Shown one piece after another: positions 18,282 through 26,779 of a stretch of DNA of 64,000 nucleotides (positions are counted from its first letter, which is position 1; each line of letters starts with the position of its first letter). Source of the DNA: UMGS172 sp045636945 (GTDB taxonomy: Bacteria > Bacillota > Clostridia > Oscillospirales > Acutalibacteraceae). The stretch lies in NCBI GenBank assembly GCA_045636945.1, contig JAZTYO010000032.1, positions 1-64,000 of the forward strand. Reading direction: 5' to 3'. Made by a program: the position numbers and the translations under genes. Below the pieces are notes generated by a model. The model did not search any database. It saw only the letters and a list, made by a program, of their open reading frames with translations, and had not been told where the DNA came from.

Positions 18282-20684
18282 ATGAAGTACGATTTTAAAG
18301 CAATCGAAGAAAAATGGCAAAAAATATGGGAGGACAAGCAAGCTTTCGTAGCATCCGAGGACTATTCCAAGCCTAAGTTTTACGGACTTGTTGAGTTCCC
18401 TTATCCCAGCGGTTCGGGTATGCACGTCGGTCATATCAAGGCATATTCGGGTCTTGAGGTTATTTCGCGTAAGCGCAGAATGCAGGGATATAATGTATTG
18501 TTCCCTATGGGCTTTGATGCCTACGGCCTGCCTACCGAAAACTCGGCCATCAAGTTTAACACTCATCCGAGAATTCTCACCGACCGTAATATCGAAAAGT
18601 TTACCTCACAGCTTAAGAGAGTAGGCTTCTCTTTTGACTGGACCAAGGTTATTGATACCACCGAGGAAAAATATTATAAGTGGACTCAGTGGATTTTCCT
18701 CAAATTGTTCGAACACGGTCTTGTTTTCCGCGATCAGGCTTTGGTAAACTATTGCCCGAGCTGTAAGGTCGTTCTTTCCAACGAGGATTCGCAGGGCGGT
18801 AAGTGTGACATCTGCCACAATGATATCGTTCAGAAATCCAAGGACGTTTGGTATCTCAGAATTACCGAGTATGCCGATAAGCTCTTGCAGGGTCTCGACG
18901 GTGTTGAGTACCCCGAAAATATTAAGATGCAGCAGGTCAACTGGATTGGTAAGTCCACGGGTGCTTTTGTAAACTTCTCGATTAAAGAGGTTGAAGAGAG
19001 CCTTTGCGTTTACACCACCCGTTGCGATACACTGTTCGGTGTAACCTTTATGGTTATCGCTCCCGAGCATCCCATTATTGAAAAATACCGCGATAAAATC
19101 GCTAATATTGACGCTCTTGATGCTTATAAGGATGAATGTGCCAAAAAGACCGAATTTGAACGTACTCAGCTTGTTAAGGACAAGACCGGTGTTAAAATCG
19201 AGGGTCTTACCGCTATCAACCCCGTCAACGGCAAGGAAATTCCTGTTTACATATCCGACTATGTAATGATGGGCTACGGTACAGGTGCTATTATGGCTGT
19301 TCCTGCACACGACCAGCGTGACTATGATTTTGCCAAGAAGTTCGGCATTGACATTATAGAGGTTATCAAGGGTGGTGACATCGCTGTTGAGGCTTATACC
19401 GGTGACGGTGAGATGGTAAATTCCTGTTTCCTTAACGGAATCAAAAAGAAGACCGATGCTATCGAAAAGATGCTCGGTTTCTTGGGCGAAAAGGGAATTG
19501 GTGAAAAGGGCATTCAGTATAAGATGAAGGACTGGGCATTTAACCGTCAGAGATATTGGGGTGAGCCTATCCCTATCGTTCACTGTTCAAAGTGCGGTAT
19601 GGTTCCCGTGCCCTATGAGGAGCTTCCCTTGAAGCTTCCCACAGTTGAGAATTTTGAACCCGGTGAGGGTGGCGAAAGTCCTCTTGCCAAGATTGATTCC
19701 TTCGTCAACTGCAAGTGTCCTAAATGTGGAGGGGATGCACGCCGTGAGACCGATACAATGCCTCAGTGGGCTGGTTCTTCGTGGTACTTCCTCCGCTATA
19801 TCGACCCCAAGAATGATAAGGTATTTGCCGATAAGGAAAAACTCAACTATTGGTTGCCTGTTGACTGGTACAACGGTGGTATGGAGCACGTTACCCGTCA
19901 CCTTATCTATTCACGTTTCTGGCATAAGTTCCTCTACGATATCGGTGAGGTTCCCACTGCCGAGCCTTATGCAAAGCGTTCTGCTCAGGGTCTTATTCTT
20001 GGCCCCGACGGTCAGAAGATGTCCAAGTCCCGTGGCAACGTTGTTGACCCCAACGATGTTGTAAACGAGTTCGGTGCAGATACTCTCCGTGTTTACATCC
20101 TCTTTATGGGTGATTACGGAATGGCTGCGCCTTGGTCGGAAAGCAGTATGCGCGGCTGCAAGAGATTCCTTGACCGTGTTGCAGACCTGCCTTCTATGAT
20201 AAAGGGTGTGGGTGTAACTCCTAAGCTTGAGAGCCTCTTCCACAAGACTCTCAAGAAGGTTACATTGGATATTGAGGATATGAAGTTCAATACCGCTATT
20301 GCGGCTATGATGACCTTGCTCAATTCTATTTATGACGAAGGCTCTTTGACTGCTGACGAGCTCAAGATGTTTGTCAAGATGTTGAGTCCCTTTGCACCGC
20401 ATCTTTGCGAAGAAATTTGGGAGCAGTTGGGCGAGACCGAGCTTTGTTCATTAAGCACTTGGCCCGAGTATGACGAAGCCAAGACGGTTGATTCCGCCGT
20501 TGAAATCGTGGTTCAGATTAACGGAAAACTCAGGTCCCGTTTGAACGTTGCTGCCGATATTTCGGCTGCCGATGCAATCGCTGCTGCCAAGGCTGATGAA
20601 AAGATTGCCGCCGAAATCGAAGGCAAGAATATCATTAAGGAAATCTACGTTCCTAAGAAACTGGTAAATATTGTTGCAAAATAA
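18282..20684 (+). CDS. leuS: Leucyl-tRNA synthetase
   Basis: An 800-residue class I synthetase. The HIGH signature is MHVGHIKAY (about residue 47), the editing domain (about 220-420) includes the threonine-rich TTRCDTLFG and the GYGTGAIMAVPAHDQRD stretch, a zinc-ribbon pair CPKCGG is near 483, and the KMSKS loop reads QKMSKSRGN (about 575). Length is normal for the bacterial enzyme. It lies 5 bases after rsfS with GGAGG inside the rsfS end, so there is no T-box leader of its own. It is the last gene of the long run. Confidence 0.98.
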   Translation: MKYDFKAIEEKWQKIWEDKQAFVASEDYSKPKFYGLVEFPYPSGSGMHVGHIKAYSGLEVISRKRRMQGYNVLFPMGFDAYGLPTENSAIKFNTHPRILTDRNIEKFTSQLKRVGFSFDWTKVIDTTEEKYYKWTQWIFLKLFEHGLVFRDQALVNYCPSCKVVLSNEDSQGGKCDICHNDIVQKSKDVWYLRITEYADKLLQGLDGVEYPENIKMQQVNWIGKSTGAFVNFSIKEVEESLCVYTTRCDTLFGVTFMVIAPEHPIIEKYRDKIANIDALDAYKDECAKKTEFERTQLVKDKTGVKIEGLTAINPVNGKEIPVYISDYVMMGYGTGAIMAVPAHDQRDYDFAKKFGIDIIEVIKGGDIAVEAYTGDGEMVNSCFLNGIKKKTDAIEKMLGFLGEKGIGEKGIQYKMKDWAFNRQRYWGEPIPIVHCSKCGMVPVPYEELPLKLPTVENFEPGEGGESPLAKIDSFVNCKCPKCGGDARRETDTMPQWAGSSWYFLRYIDPKNDKVFADKEKLNYWLPVDWYNGGMEHVTRHLIYSRFWHKFLYDIGEVPTAEPYAKRSAQGLILGPDGQKMSKSRGNVVDPNDVVNEFGADTLRVYILFMGDYGMAAPWSESSMRGCKRFLDRVADLPSMIKGVGVTPKLESLFHKTLKKVTLDIEDMKFNTAIAAMMTLLNSIYDEGSLTADELKMFVKMLSPFAPHLCEEIWEQLGETELCSLSTWPEYDEAKTVDSAVEIVVQINGKLRSRLNVAADISAADAIAAAKADEKIAAEIEGKNIIKEIYVPKKLVNIVAK

Positions 20685-20718
20685 TTCCTAATTTTTTTAA
20701 TAATGTTGAAAATTGTTC

Positions 20719-20748
20719 TTGACATATACGTATAAAAGGGTGTATAAT
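20719..20748 (+). promoter_or_regulatory. sigma-A promoter of rpsU
   Basis: TTGACA (20719-20724), 18-base spacer, TATAAT (20743-20748); about 50 bases ahead of the rpsU start. Confidence 0.85.
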
Positions 20749-20798
20749 AACATAAAATTTGTAATTACCCCTGCTATCAGGCAAAGGGAGGGAATATA

Positions 20799-20975
20799 GT
20801 GAGCCAGGTTCGTGTAAAAGAAAATGAATCGCTTGAAAACGCACTCAGACGCTTTAAGAGACAGACTCAGAAGGATGGCGTTATCCAGGAAGTCCGTAAG
20901 AGAGAGCATTATGAGAAGCCTTCTGTAAAGCGTAAAAAGAAATCGGAAGCTGCACGTAAGCGCAAGTTCCGCTAA
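20799..20975 (+). CDS. rpsU: 30S ribosomal protein S21
   Basis: A 58-residue basic protein starting with GTG at 20799 behind a strong AGGGAGGG ribosome site. The N-terminal SQVRVKENESLENALRRFKR and the Lys/Arg-rich C-terminus (KRKKKSEAARKRKFR) are typical of bS21, which sits near the platform of the small subunit and helps initiation. It has its own promoter and a strong terminator, so it is expressed apart from leuS upstream. Confidence 0.97.
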   Translation: MSQVRVKENESLENALRRFKRQTQKDGVIQEVRKREHYEKPSVKRKKKSEAARKRKFR

Positions 20976-20993
20976 ATCTTAATGTCAAGAAAG

Positions 20994-21025
20994 CCGATCG
21001 GAAGACAACTTCCGGTCGGTTTTTT
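20994..21025 (+). terminator. intrinsic terminator after rpsU
   Basis: Eleven-bp stem (20994-21004 with 21009-21019, one mismatch or wobble), loop ACAA, then a run of six T. yqeG starts 20 bases later, so downstream genes may be reached by read-through. Confidence 0.9.
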
Positions 21026-21045
21026 ATCACTTAAAGGGGAATAGT

Positions 21046-21531
21046 ATGGCATTATTTAAATCGACTGCGGTGTTCAGAAGAATTACCGATATTGATATAG
21101 ATTTTTTGAAAAATAATAGTATAGAAACCTTGCTGTTGGACGTTGATAACACCTTGTCAACACATCACGGCACTGTGCTTGTTGACGGCTTGACCGATTG
21201 GCTTAAATCGATGCAGGATAATGGGATTACCCTTGTTGTTGTGTCAAATTCTAAGCATTGGAGAATCGAGCCGTTTGCAGGTAAAATCGGTTTGCCGTTT
21301 GTAAGTCTTGCCTGCAAGCCGTTGCCAAACGGTTATCGCAAGGCGGTTAAAATGATGAAAGCCAACAAAAAGACAACGGCAATTATTGGAGACCAGATTT
21401 TCACCGACGTTTTGGGTGCAAACCTTTATGGTATAAGGTCGTTGCTTGTCCGTCCCGTAAAGATAGAGGACGGTTGGAGCTTTAAGGTCAGACGTTATTT
21501 TGAAAAGAAGATACTTAAAGAAAAGTTTTAA
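21046..21531 (+). CDS. yqeG: YqeG-family HAD IIIA phosphatase
   Basis: A 161-residue HAD-superfamily protein. Motif I is LLDVDNTLSTH (two catalytic aspartates, about residue 29-35), motif II is VVVSNS and motif III/IV is GDQIFTDVLGAN. The family is close to bacterial YqeG and to yeast Gep4, a phosphatidylglycerophosphate phosphatase, so a phosphatidylglycerol role is possible but not proven. Three bases separate its stop from the next GTG/ATG region. Confidence 0.9.
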   Translation: MALFKSTAVFRRITDIDIDFLKNNSIETLLLDVDNTLSTHHGTVLVDGLTDWLKSMQDNGITLVVVSNSKHWRIEPFAGKIGLPFVSLACKPLPNGYRKAVKMMKANKKTTAIIGDQIFTDVLGANLYGIRSLLVRPVKIEDGWSFKVRRYFEKKILKEKF

Positions 21532-21543
21532 GAGGTGAGTGGA

Positions 21544-22401
21544 ATGTCAGCAAAATTCGGTCCTGCAGGCTGTGCCGAATCGTTTTATCAGAAGGGCTTT
21601 AAACATAGCCTTCAAGTACCGCAGTATATAAGCGAATTCGGTCTTGACGTTTTTGAATATCAGTGTGGCAGGGGTGTCAACGTCGGTGAGGAAAAGGCCC
21701 GACAGTTTGGTGCTTTGTGTGCCGAAAAGGGGATAGGAGTTTCACTTCACGCTCCGTATTACATTTCAATGTCAAGTGTTGAGGAGGAAAAACGTCTCAA
21801 TTCGGTCAACTATATTCTGCAAAGCGCATCTGCTGTTGATTTTATGGGTGGCAACCGTATCGTTGTTCATACAGGATCTTGCGGTAAGCTTGACCGCGAC
21901 ATTGCCTTGCAGTTGGCCAAGGATACTATGACTCTTTCTCTGAAAGCACTTGACGAGCAAGGCTTGGGTCATATTCACATTTGTCCCGAAACAATGGGCA
22001 AAATAAATCAGTTGGGCACTCTGGAAGAGGTTATTGCTCTTTGCGAGCTTGACGAACGATTGATTCCGTGCATTGATTTCGGTCATCTGAATGCGAGAAC
22101 TCTTGGTGAGGTCAACTCGAAAGAAGCGTTTAAACAGATAATCGATGAAATCGGTAACCGCTTGGGTGAGTACCGCCAAAAGCATTTCCATTCTCATTTT
22201 TCTAAAATTGAGTACACTAAAGGTGGAGAGAAAAAACATCTGACCTTTGAGGATGCAGTTTTTGGTCCCGACCCTACACCTTTGATGGAACTGCTCTGTG
22301 AATTAAACCTTGAACCAACCATAATCTGCGAATCCGACGGAACACAGTCGGAGGATGCATTGACAATGAAGAATCTATATTTGGAAAGGAAGTCTTTATA
22401 A
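21544..22401 (+). CDS. Endonuclease IV-like TIM-barrel protein
   Basis: A 285-residue xylose-isomerase-like TIM barrel related to deoxyribonuclease IV (Nfo). Metal-site residues that match the Nfo pattern are visible: SLHAPYY, VVHTGS, CPETMG, CIDFGHLNA, FHSHFSK and a final CESDG. The DRHENIG loop of true Nfo is replaced by a shorter EKKHL stretch, so the activity on abasic sites is uncertain and a sugar-phosphate isomerase-like role is possible. I choose ATG 21544 behind AGAGGTGAG rather than GTG 21535. The stop overlaps aroQ's ATG. Confidence 0.8.
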   Translation: MSAKFGPAGCAESFYQKGFKHSLQVPQYISEFGLDVFEYQCGRGVNVGEEKARQFGALCAEKGIGVSLHAPYYISMSSVEEEKRLNSVNYILQSASAVDFMGGNRIVVHTGSCGKLDRDIALQLAKDTMTLSLKALDEQGLGHIHICPETMGKINQLGTLEEVIALCELDERLIPCIDFGHLNARTLGEVNSKEAFKQIIDEIGNRLGEYRQKHFHSHFSKIEYTKGGEKKHLTFEDAVFGPDPTPLMELLCELNLEPTIICESDGTQSEDALTMKNLYLERKSL

Positions 22402-22841
22402 TGGCAAGCAAGAAAATTTTAGTGCTTAACGGACCCAACCTCAATATGCTTTCAATCCGTGAACCGGGTATCTACGGCACACAGACACTTTCAGAAATAA
22501 ACTCTAATATCGAAACCTATGCAAAGGCTTTTGATATAAACTGTGATTTCTTCCAGTCGAACTGTGAGGGTGCTATTATCGATTCTATCCATTCGGTTTT
22601 GGAAAAGTATGACGGTTGCATTATCAACGCAGGTGCATATACCCATTACAGCTATGCTATTCACGATGCAATCAAGGCGGTCAATAAGCCGTTTATCGAA
22701 GTGCATCTTTCCAATATCCACGCACGTGAGGAGTTCCGTCATACGTCGGTTATTGCACCTGCTTGTGTAGGTTCAATCGCAGGCTTTGGTAAAAACAGTT
22801 ACTTCCTTGCGGTCAACGCAATGAAGGAGTTGCTTAAATGA
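22401..22841 (+). CDS. aroQ: Type II 3-dehydroquinate dehydratase
   Basis: A 146-residue dodecameric-type dehydroquinase of the shikimate pathway. LNGPNLNMLSIREPGIYG near the N-terminus, FFQSNCEGAI, NAGAYTHYSYAIHDAI and EVHLSNIHAREEFRHTS carry the active-site residues (Arg/Tyr, Asn, His). No other shikimate gene is adjacent. It overlaps the M24 peptidase gene by 4 bases. Confidence 0.96.
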   Translation: MASKKILVLNGPNLNMLSIREPGIYGTQTLSEINSNIETYAKAFDINCDFFQSNCEGAIIDSIHSVLEKYDGCIINAGAYTHYSYAIHDAIKAVNKPFIEVHLSNIHAREEFRHTSVIAPACVGSIAGFGKNSYFLAVNAMKELLK

Positions 22842-23890
22842 ACCGTGTAGCCGCTTGGTTGCCTGATAACACAGCCGCTTTGGTTTTTACCACAGTCAAC
22901 AGACGGTATCTGACGGGTTTTGAGTCTTCATTGGGCTATCTAGTTATATCCAAAGACGACAGTTGCCTGTTTGTTGACGGAAGATATATCCTTGCGGCAA
23001 AACAGTCGGTAAAGAACTGTAAGGTTGAACTGTTTGGCGCAAAATCTGGTGTTGTTAAAGACTATATCAATAGCCTCGGTGTCAAAACGCTTATTTGTGA
23101 AAATACAATCAGCGTTGCACAGCTTGAAACCTTCAAAAAGTCTTTTGAGGGCGTTGAGGTCATCGCCGACGGTAGCTTTTGCGATTTTATCTGTGACCTT
23201 CGAAAGGTAAAGACCGATTATGAGGTTGAATGTATTGTCAATGCTCAACGTATTGCCGAAATAGCATTTTTGGATGTGCTGAATTTTATAAAAGCAGGGG
23301 TCACAGAACGCGACGTTGTCGCCGAGCTTGAGTACCGTATGAAAAAGTATGGTTCGGAGAATCCGTCGTTCGATACGATTGTGGTTTCCGGACTCAAAAG
23401 TGCAATGCCTCATGGTGAGCCCGACGGAAACGTGATAAAGAACGGCGATTTTATTACGATGGATTTCGGTGCAACCTATAACGGCTATCACAGCGATATG
23501 ACCCGTACCGTCGCGATAGGCTATGCAACTGATAAAATGCAGCTTGTCTATAATACTGTGTTAGAGGCTCAGCTTGCCGCTGAAAAGACTGTCAAAAACG
23601 GTGCTTTGTGTTCAGACGTTGACAATGTGGCAAGAGGTGTTATTGCAGATGCTGGCTTTGGTGAGTATTTTACTCATAGCACTGGTCACGGGATAGGTCT
23701 TGAAATTCACGAAAGCCCAAATGTATCAGCTTTTTCCGAAATAACGCTTCAAAGCGGTATGATAATTTCGGATGAACCGGGCATTTATATCGAAAATGAG
23801 TTCGGTGTCAGGATAGAAGATATGCTTCTTGTAACCGATGATGGCTCAAAAAACCTGACTATTGCAGAAAAATCACTGATTATTCTGTAA
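22838..23890 (+). CDS. M24-family Xaa-Pro aminopeptidase
   Basis: A 350-residue metallopeptidase with an N-terminal creatinase-like domain (about 1-125) and the pita-bread catalytic domain. Metal ligands are in TMDFGATYNGYHSDMTR (two Asp), GHGIGLEIHE (His) and DEPGIYIENEFGVRIED (two Glu). It likely removes N-terminal residues before proline. The aroQ-pepP-efp order is common in Firmicutes. Its fellow efp has its own promoter. Confidence 0.93.
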   Translation: MNRVAAWLPDNTAALVFTTVNRRYLTGFESSLGYLVISKDDSCLFVDGRYILAAKQSVKNCKVELFGAKSGVVKDYINSLGVKTLICENTISVAQLETFKKSFEGVEVIADGSFCDFICDLRKVKTDYEVECIVNAQRIAEIAFLDVLNFIKAGVTERDVVAELEYRMKKYGSENPSFDTIVVSGLKSAMPHGEPDGNVIKNGDFITMDFGATYNGYHSDMTRTVAIGYATDKMQLVYNTVLEAQLAAEKTVKNGALCSDVDNVARGVIADAGFGEYFTHSTGHGIGLEIHESPNVSAFSEITLQSGMIISDEPGIYIENEFGVRIEDMLLVTDDGSKNLTIAEKSLIIL

Positions 23891-23906
23891 AATGTTAAAA
23901 TAATAC

Positions 23907-23935
23907 TTGAAATTATGAACAAAATAATGTATTAT
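23907..23935 (+). promoter_or_regulatory. putative promoter of efp
   Basis: TTGAAA (23907-23912), 17-base spacer, TATTAT (23930-23935) in an A+T-rich gap; about 50 bases before efp. Confidence 0.65.
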
Positions 23936-23988
23936 ATTTTTGTTAAATTAACAGTACTATAACTGTAAATATTTGGAGGTAAAAAATT

Positions 23989-24546
23989 ATGGTAACTGCC
24001 GGTGATTTCAGAAACGGTGTAACCTTTGAAATGGATGGAAAGGTATACCAGATCGTTGAGTTCCAGCACGTAAAGCCCGGTAAAGGCGCTGCATTCGTCA
24101 GAACCAAGATCAGAAATGTTATCGAAGGTTCTGTTGTTGAAAGAACTTTCAACCCGACCGAAAAATTCCCCACCGCTTTCGTTGAGAGAAAGGATATGGA
24201 ATATTCCTACGCTGACGGAGATCTTTACTACTTTATGGATTCCGAAACTTACGAGCTTGTCCCCGTAAGCTCCAACGAACTTGACGATAACTTCAAGTTT
24301 GTTAAGGAAAATATGATTTGTAAGGTTCTTTCTTACAAGGGTAAGGTTTTCGGCGTTGAGCCCCCCACATTTGTTGAGCTGACCGTTACCCAGACCGATC
24401 CCGGTTTTGCAGGCAACACCGCTACCAACGCTACCAAGCCTGCTACTTTGGAGACCGGTTGCGAAATCCGCGTACCTCTCTTCATCAACGAGGGTGACGT
24501 TATCCGTATTGACACCAGAACCGGTGAATATATGGAACGTGCATAA
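23989..24546 (+). CDS. efp: Elongation factor P
   Basis: A 185-residue three-domain factor that relieves ribosome stalling at consecutive prolines. The tip loop reads KPGKG, so the position normally modified carries lysine, as in Bacillus. The late TNATKPATLETGCEIRVPLFI stretch contains the EF-P signature (shown here split: TNATKPATLETG and IRVPLFI). Strong ribosome site TTTGGAGGT. None of the known beta-lysine modification genes (epmAB) are nearby. Confidence 0.97.
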   Translation: MVTAGDFRNGVTFEMDGKVYQIVEFQHVKPGKGAAFVRTKIRNVIEGSVVERTFNPTEKFPTAFVERKDMEYSYADGDLYYFMDSETYELVPVSSNELDDNFKFVKENMICKVLSYKGKVFGVEPPTFVELTVTQTDPGFAGNTATNATKPATLETGCEIRVPLFINEGDVIRIDTRTGEYMERA

Positions 24547-24592
24547 GTAATACTATAATTACATCGGCCAAATGGCTTAAAAGGAGAAAACT

Positions 24593-25003
24593 ATGACTGT
24601 TTCCGAGAAAGTTGCTTACATCAAGGGTCTTGCAGAAAATGCAGGCTTCTCTGATAACGAAGCAAAAGATAAGGTTGTAAAGGCTATCATTGATGTTCTT
24701 GAGGATATCGCAGGTGCTATCGGCGAGATCAACGAGCAGCTAGACGCTGTTGACGAGGATCTTGCAGCCCTCGAAGAGGATTTCTACGAGGATGACGAGG
24801 ACTATGATGAGGATTATGACGACGAGGATGATGACGATTTCTGCTACGAAGTCGAGTGTCCCGCTTGCCATGACGTTATCTACCTTGACGACGAAATGAT
24901 CGACGAAGGCGGCATTAAGTGCCCCAACTGCGGTCAGGACCTTGAGTTTGACTTTAGCTGCGATGATTGCAGCGGTTGTGCAGGCTGTGACGAGGAAGAG
25001 TAA
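24593..25003 (+). CDS. CD1247-like protein with acidic linker and zinc-ribbon
   Basis: A 136-residue protein of the type found next to efp in Clostridia. Residues 1-60 form the helical CD1247-like N-terminal domain (SEKVAYIKGLAE...). Residues about 65-83 are almost only Asp, Glu and Tyr. The C-terminal part has a CPACHD...CPNCGQ zinc-ribbon (about 92-120) followed by a second cysteine cluster CDDCSGCAGC and an acidic end. The function is unknown; the ribbon suggests nucleic-acid or protein binding. Ribosome site AAAAGGAG is strong and a terminator follows, so it is co-transcribed with efp. Confidence 0.8.
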   Translation: MTVSEKVAYIKGLAENAGFSDNEAKDKVVKAIIDVLEDIAGAIGEINEQLDAVDEDLAALEEDFYEDDEDYDEDYDDEDDDDFCYEVECPACHDVIYLDDEMIDEGGIKCPNCGQDLEFDFSCDDCSGCAGCDEEE

Positions 25004-25012
25004 TTAAACATA

Positions 25013-25045
25013 TCGGGCATCCTCTTTTGGATGCCCGATTATTTT
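25013..25045 (+). terminator. intrinsic terminator after the CD1247-like gene
   Basis: Ten-bp perfect stem TCGGGCATCC (25013-25022) with GGATGCCCGA (25029-25038), loop TCTTTT, then TTATTTT. Confidence 0.92.
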
Positions 25046-25075
25046 AAGTAAAGGTATTGTTCAGGGGTGATTTTG

Positions 25076-25813
25076 GTGACAGAAACGAAAACTGTATTAA
25101 ATTATACAATGATTAAGACCTCCGATTCCGACAAGGTTTCGGTTATTGTTGTCTGTGGTGGCAGTTCATCGCGTATGGGCGGAATTGATAAAATGATGCA
25201 GGATATAAAAAGTATCCCTGTGTGCATCCGTTCCTGCCTTAAATTTCAAAATAACGCTACCGTTTCAAATATAGTTGTTGTCACTAAGTCGGAAAGCATC
25301 CTTAAAATGCAGCAGCTTTGTGAGGCCTTTAAAATTACTAAGGTTACCGATATCGTTGAGGGTGGTAACTGCCGTCAACAGTCGGTTGCCAACGGTTTAA
25401 AGCAGTTGTCTGACGATACGGATATCGTTTTGATTCACGACGGTGCAAGACCTTTTGTGACAAATGATTGTATCGACCGAGTTATTGAAAAGGCGAGGGA
25501 GCTGTCGGCTGTTACTTGTGCAGTACCACTTAAAGATACCGTCAAAACCGTCCGTGATGACGGACTTGTCACCGCTACACCCGACCGAAGCACACTGCAA
25601 TCGGTTCAGACGCCCCAAGGCTTTAAGTTTGGGCTTTATAAATCGGCAGTCCTGGCAAATCTTGATAATCTCGATAAATTTACCGACGATTGCTCTATAG
25701 TTGAAGCCTTTGGTTATCCTGTATATACCTGTATGGGCGATTATAAAAACATAAAAATTACAACGGCTGAGGACCTCAAAATTGCCGAGATTTTTGCGGA
25801 GGATTCAATATGA
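25076..25813 (+). CDS. ispD: 2-C-methyl-D-erythritol 4-phosphate cytidylyltransferase
   Basis: About 245 residues; transfers CMP to MEP in the non-mevalonate isoprenoid pathway. The nucleotide-binding loop is VVCGGSSSRMGGIDKMM (family AAGxGxRMG, here with CGGSSSRMG), followed by VEGGNCRQQSVANGL, IHDGARPF and QTPQGFKF. The start is uncertain: GTG 25067, TTG 25073 and GTG 25076 are all in frame; the AGGGG at 25063-25067 best fits GTG 25076. The N-terminus is longer than usual before the first strand. It overlaps ispF by 4 bases. Confidence 0.93.
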   Translation: MTETKTVLNYTMIKTSDSDKVSVIVVCGGSSSRMGGIDKMMQDIKSIPVCIRSCLKFQNNATVSNIVVVTKSESILKMQQLCEAFKITKVTDIVEGGNCRQQSVANGLKQLSDDTDIVLIHDGARPFVTNDCIDRVIEKARELSAVTCAVPLKDTVKTVRDDGLVTATPDRSTLQSVQTPQGFKFGLYKSAVLANLDNLDKFTDDCSIVEAFGYPVYTCMGDYKNIKITTAEDLKIAEIFAEDSI

Positions 25814-26289
25814 ACATCAGAGTAGGACACGGTTATGACGTTCACCGACTTGTACCTGACCGAAAATTGATTTTAGGTGGGGTAGAGGTGCCTTTTGAAT
25901 TGGGTTTATTAGGTCATTCGGACGCCGACGTTTTATTGCACGCAATTTCAGATGCTTTGCTTGGTGCTGCTGCTTTGGGTGATATCGGCAAGCATTTCCC
26001 CGATACCGCCGATGAATACAAGGGGATTGACAGCCGTATTTTGTTGAGAAAAGTTGTTGAACTTGTAAAATCAAAAGGCTACGGCATATCCAATATTGAT
26101 GCAACAATTATTATGCAACGACCAAAGGTTGCCAGCTTTATACCTCAAATGGTTGAAAACATTGCCGAAGATTGCGGTGTAGATGCATCACAGGTTAACA
26201 TCAAGGCCACTACCGAGGAAAAACTTGGCTTTACGGGTGAGGGCTTAGGCGTTTCTGCCCACGCAGTTTGCTTGATTTATAAGAAATAA
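25810..26289 (+). CDS. ispF: 2-C-methyl-D-erythritol 2,4-cyclodiphosphate synthase
   Basis: A 159-residue trimeric zinc enzyme forming the cyclic diphosphate in isoprenoid synthesis. Metal ligands in GHGYDVHRL (Asp-x-His) at residues 6-14, GHSDADVLLHAI (about 34-45) and the C-terminal TTEEKLGFTGEG signature are all present. The ispD-ispF pair overlaps, the usual coupling. Confidence 0.97.
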   Translation: MNIRVGHGYDVHRLVPDRKLILGGVEVPFELGLLGHSDADVLLHAISDALLGAAALGDIGKHFPDTADEYKGIDSRILLRKVVELVKSKGYGISNIDATIIMQRPKVASFIPQMVENIAEDCGVDASQVNIKATTEEKLGFTGEGLGVSAHAVCLIYKK

Positions 26290-26326
26290 TTTATTTTATA
26301 AAAACATATAATCCAATGGTGATTGT

Positions 26327-26770
26327 ATGTTTTCTATTAATTTCAGACTTTCAAATAAAAGAATCGTATTAGGTTTGATTTTGTTTACTGCAACGGTTGT
26401 TTTGGCTGTGGCAATAAGGCTTAATTCATTCGATAAGCAGTCCGAAATTGTTGTTGAGTGTGGTACTGAAGCCGAAGTGTGCGAGTATCTTGAATCTTTT
26501 GGTTTGCAACTCGGAGAATTTACTACTGACAGTATAACAGTGCCGTATGAATTCAATGAGGTTTATACTGATTACAACAATATTCAACAGTCGCAGGGCT
26601 TTGACCTATCTGAATATAAAGGTAAGACGGTAAACCGATACACCTTTACCGTTTTAAATTATCCCGACGTTCAGGATGTTTTTGCCGAGGTTCTGATTTA
26701 CAACAAAACAGTTATCGGTGCGGATATATATTCGACGGCGGTGGATGGATTTATATCTCCTTTGAAATGA
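26327..26770 (+). CDS. DUF4830-type membrane-anchored protein
   Basis: A 147-residue protein with a single N-terminal transmembrane segment (about residues 13-31) and an outside-facing domain resembling DUF4830, found in Clostridia. Features are the ECGTEAEVCEYLESFG stretch, a conserved IPxEF-like VPYEFNEVY, and a closing IYNKTVIGADI / TAVDGF. No catalytic motif is visible and the function is unknown. It lies 38 bases after ispF and 9 bases before the pseudouridine synthase gene. Confidence 0.7.
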   Translation: MFSINFRLSNKRIVLGLILFTATVVLAVAIRLNSFDKQSEIVVECGTEAEVCEYLESFGLQLGEFTTDSITVPYEFNEVYTDYNNIQQSQGFDLSEYKGKTVNRYTFTVLNYPDVQDVFAEVLIYNKTVIGADIYSTAVDGFISPLK

Positions 26771-26779
26771 GGTGGAAGA

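Noticed and set aside
18270..18290. T-box leader before leuS
   Set aside because: leuS starts 5 bases after rsfS; no specifier loop, AGGGTGG-type T-box sequence or terminator is present.
18606..19583. Minus-strand opening of 325 codons inside leuS
   Set aside because: Antisense to the fully conserved leuS reading frame; no start signals.
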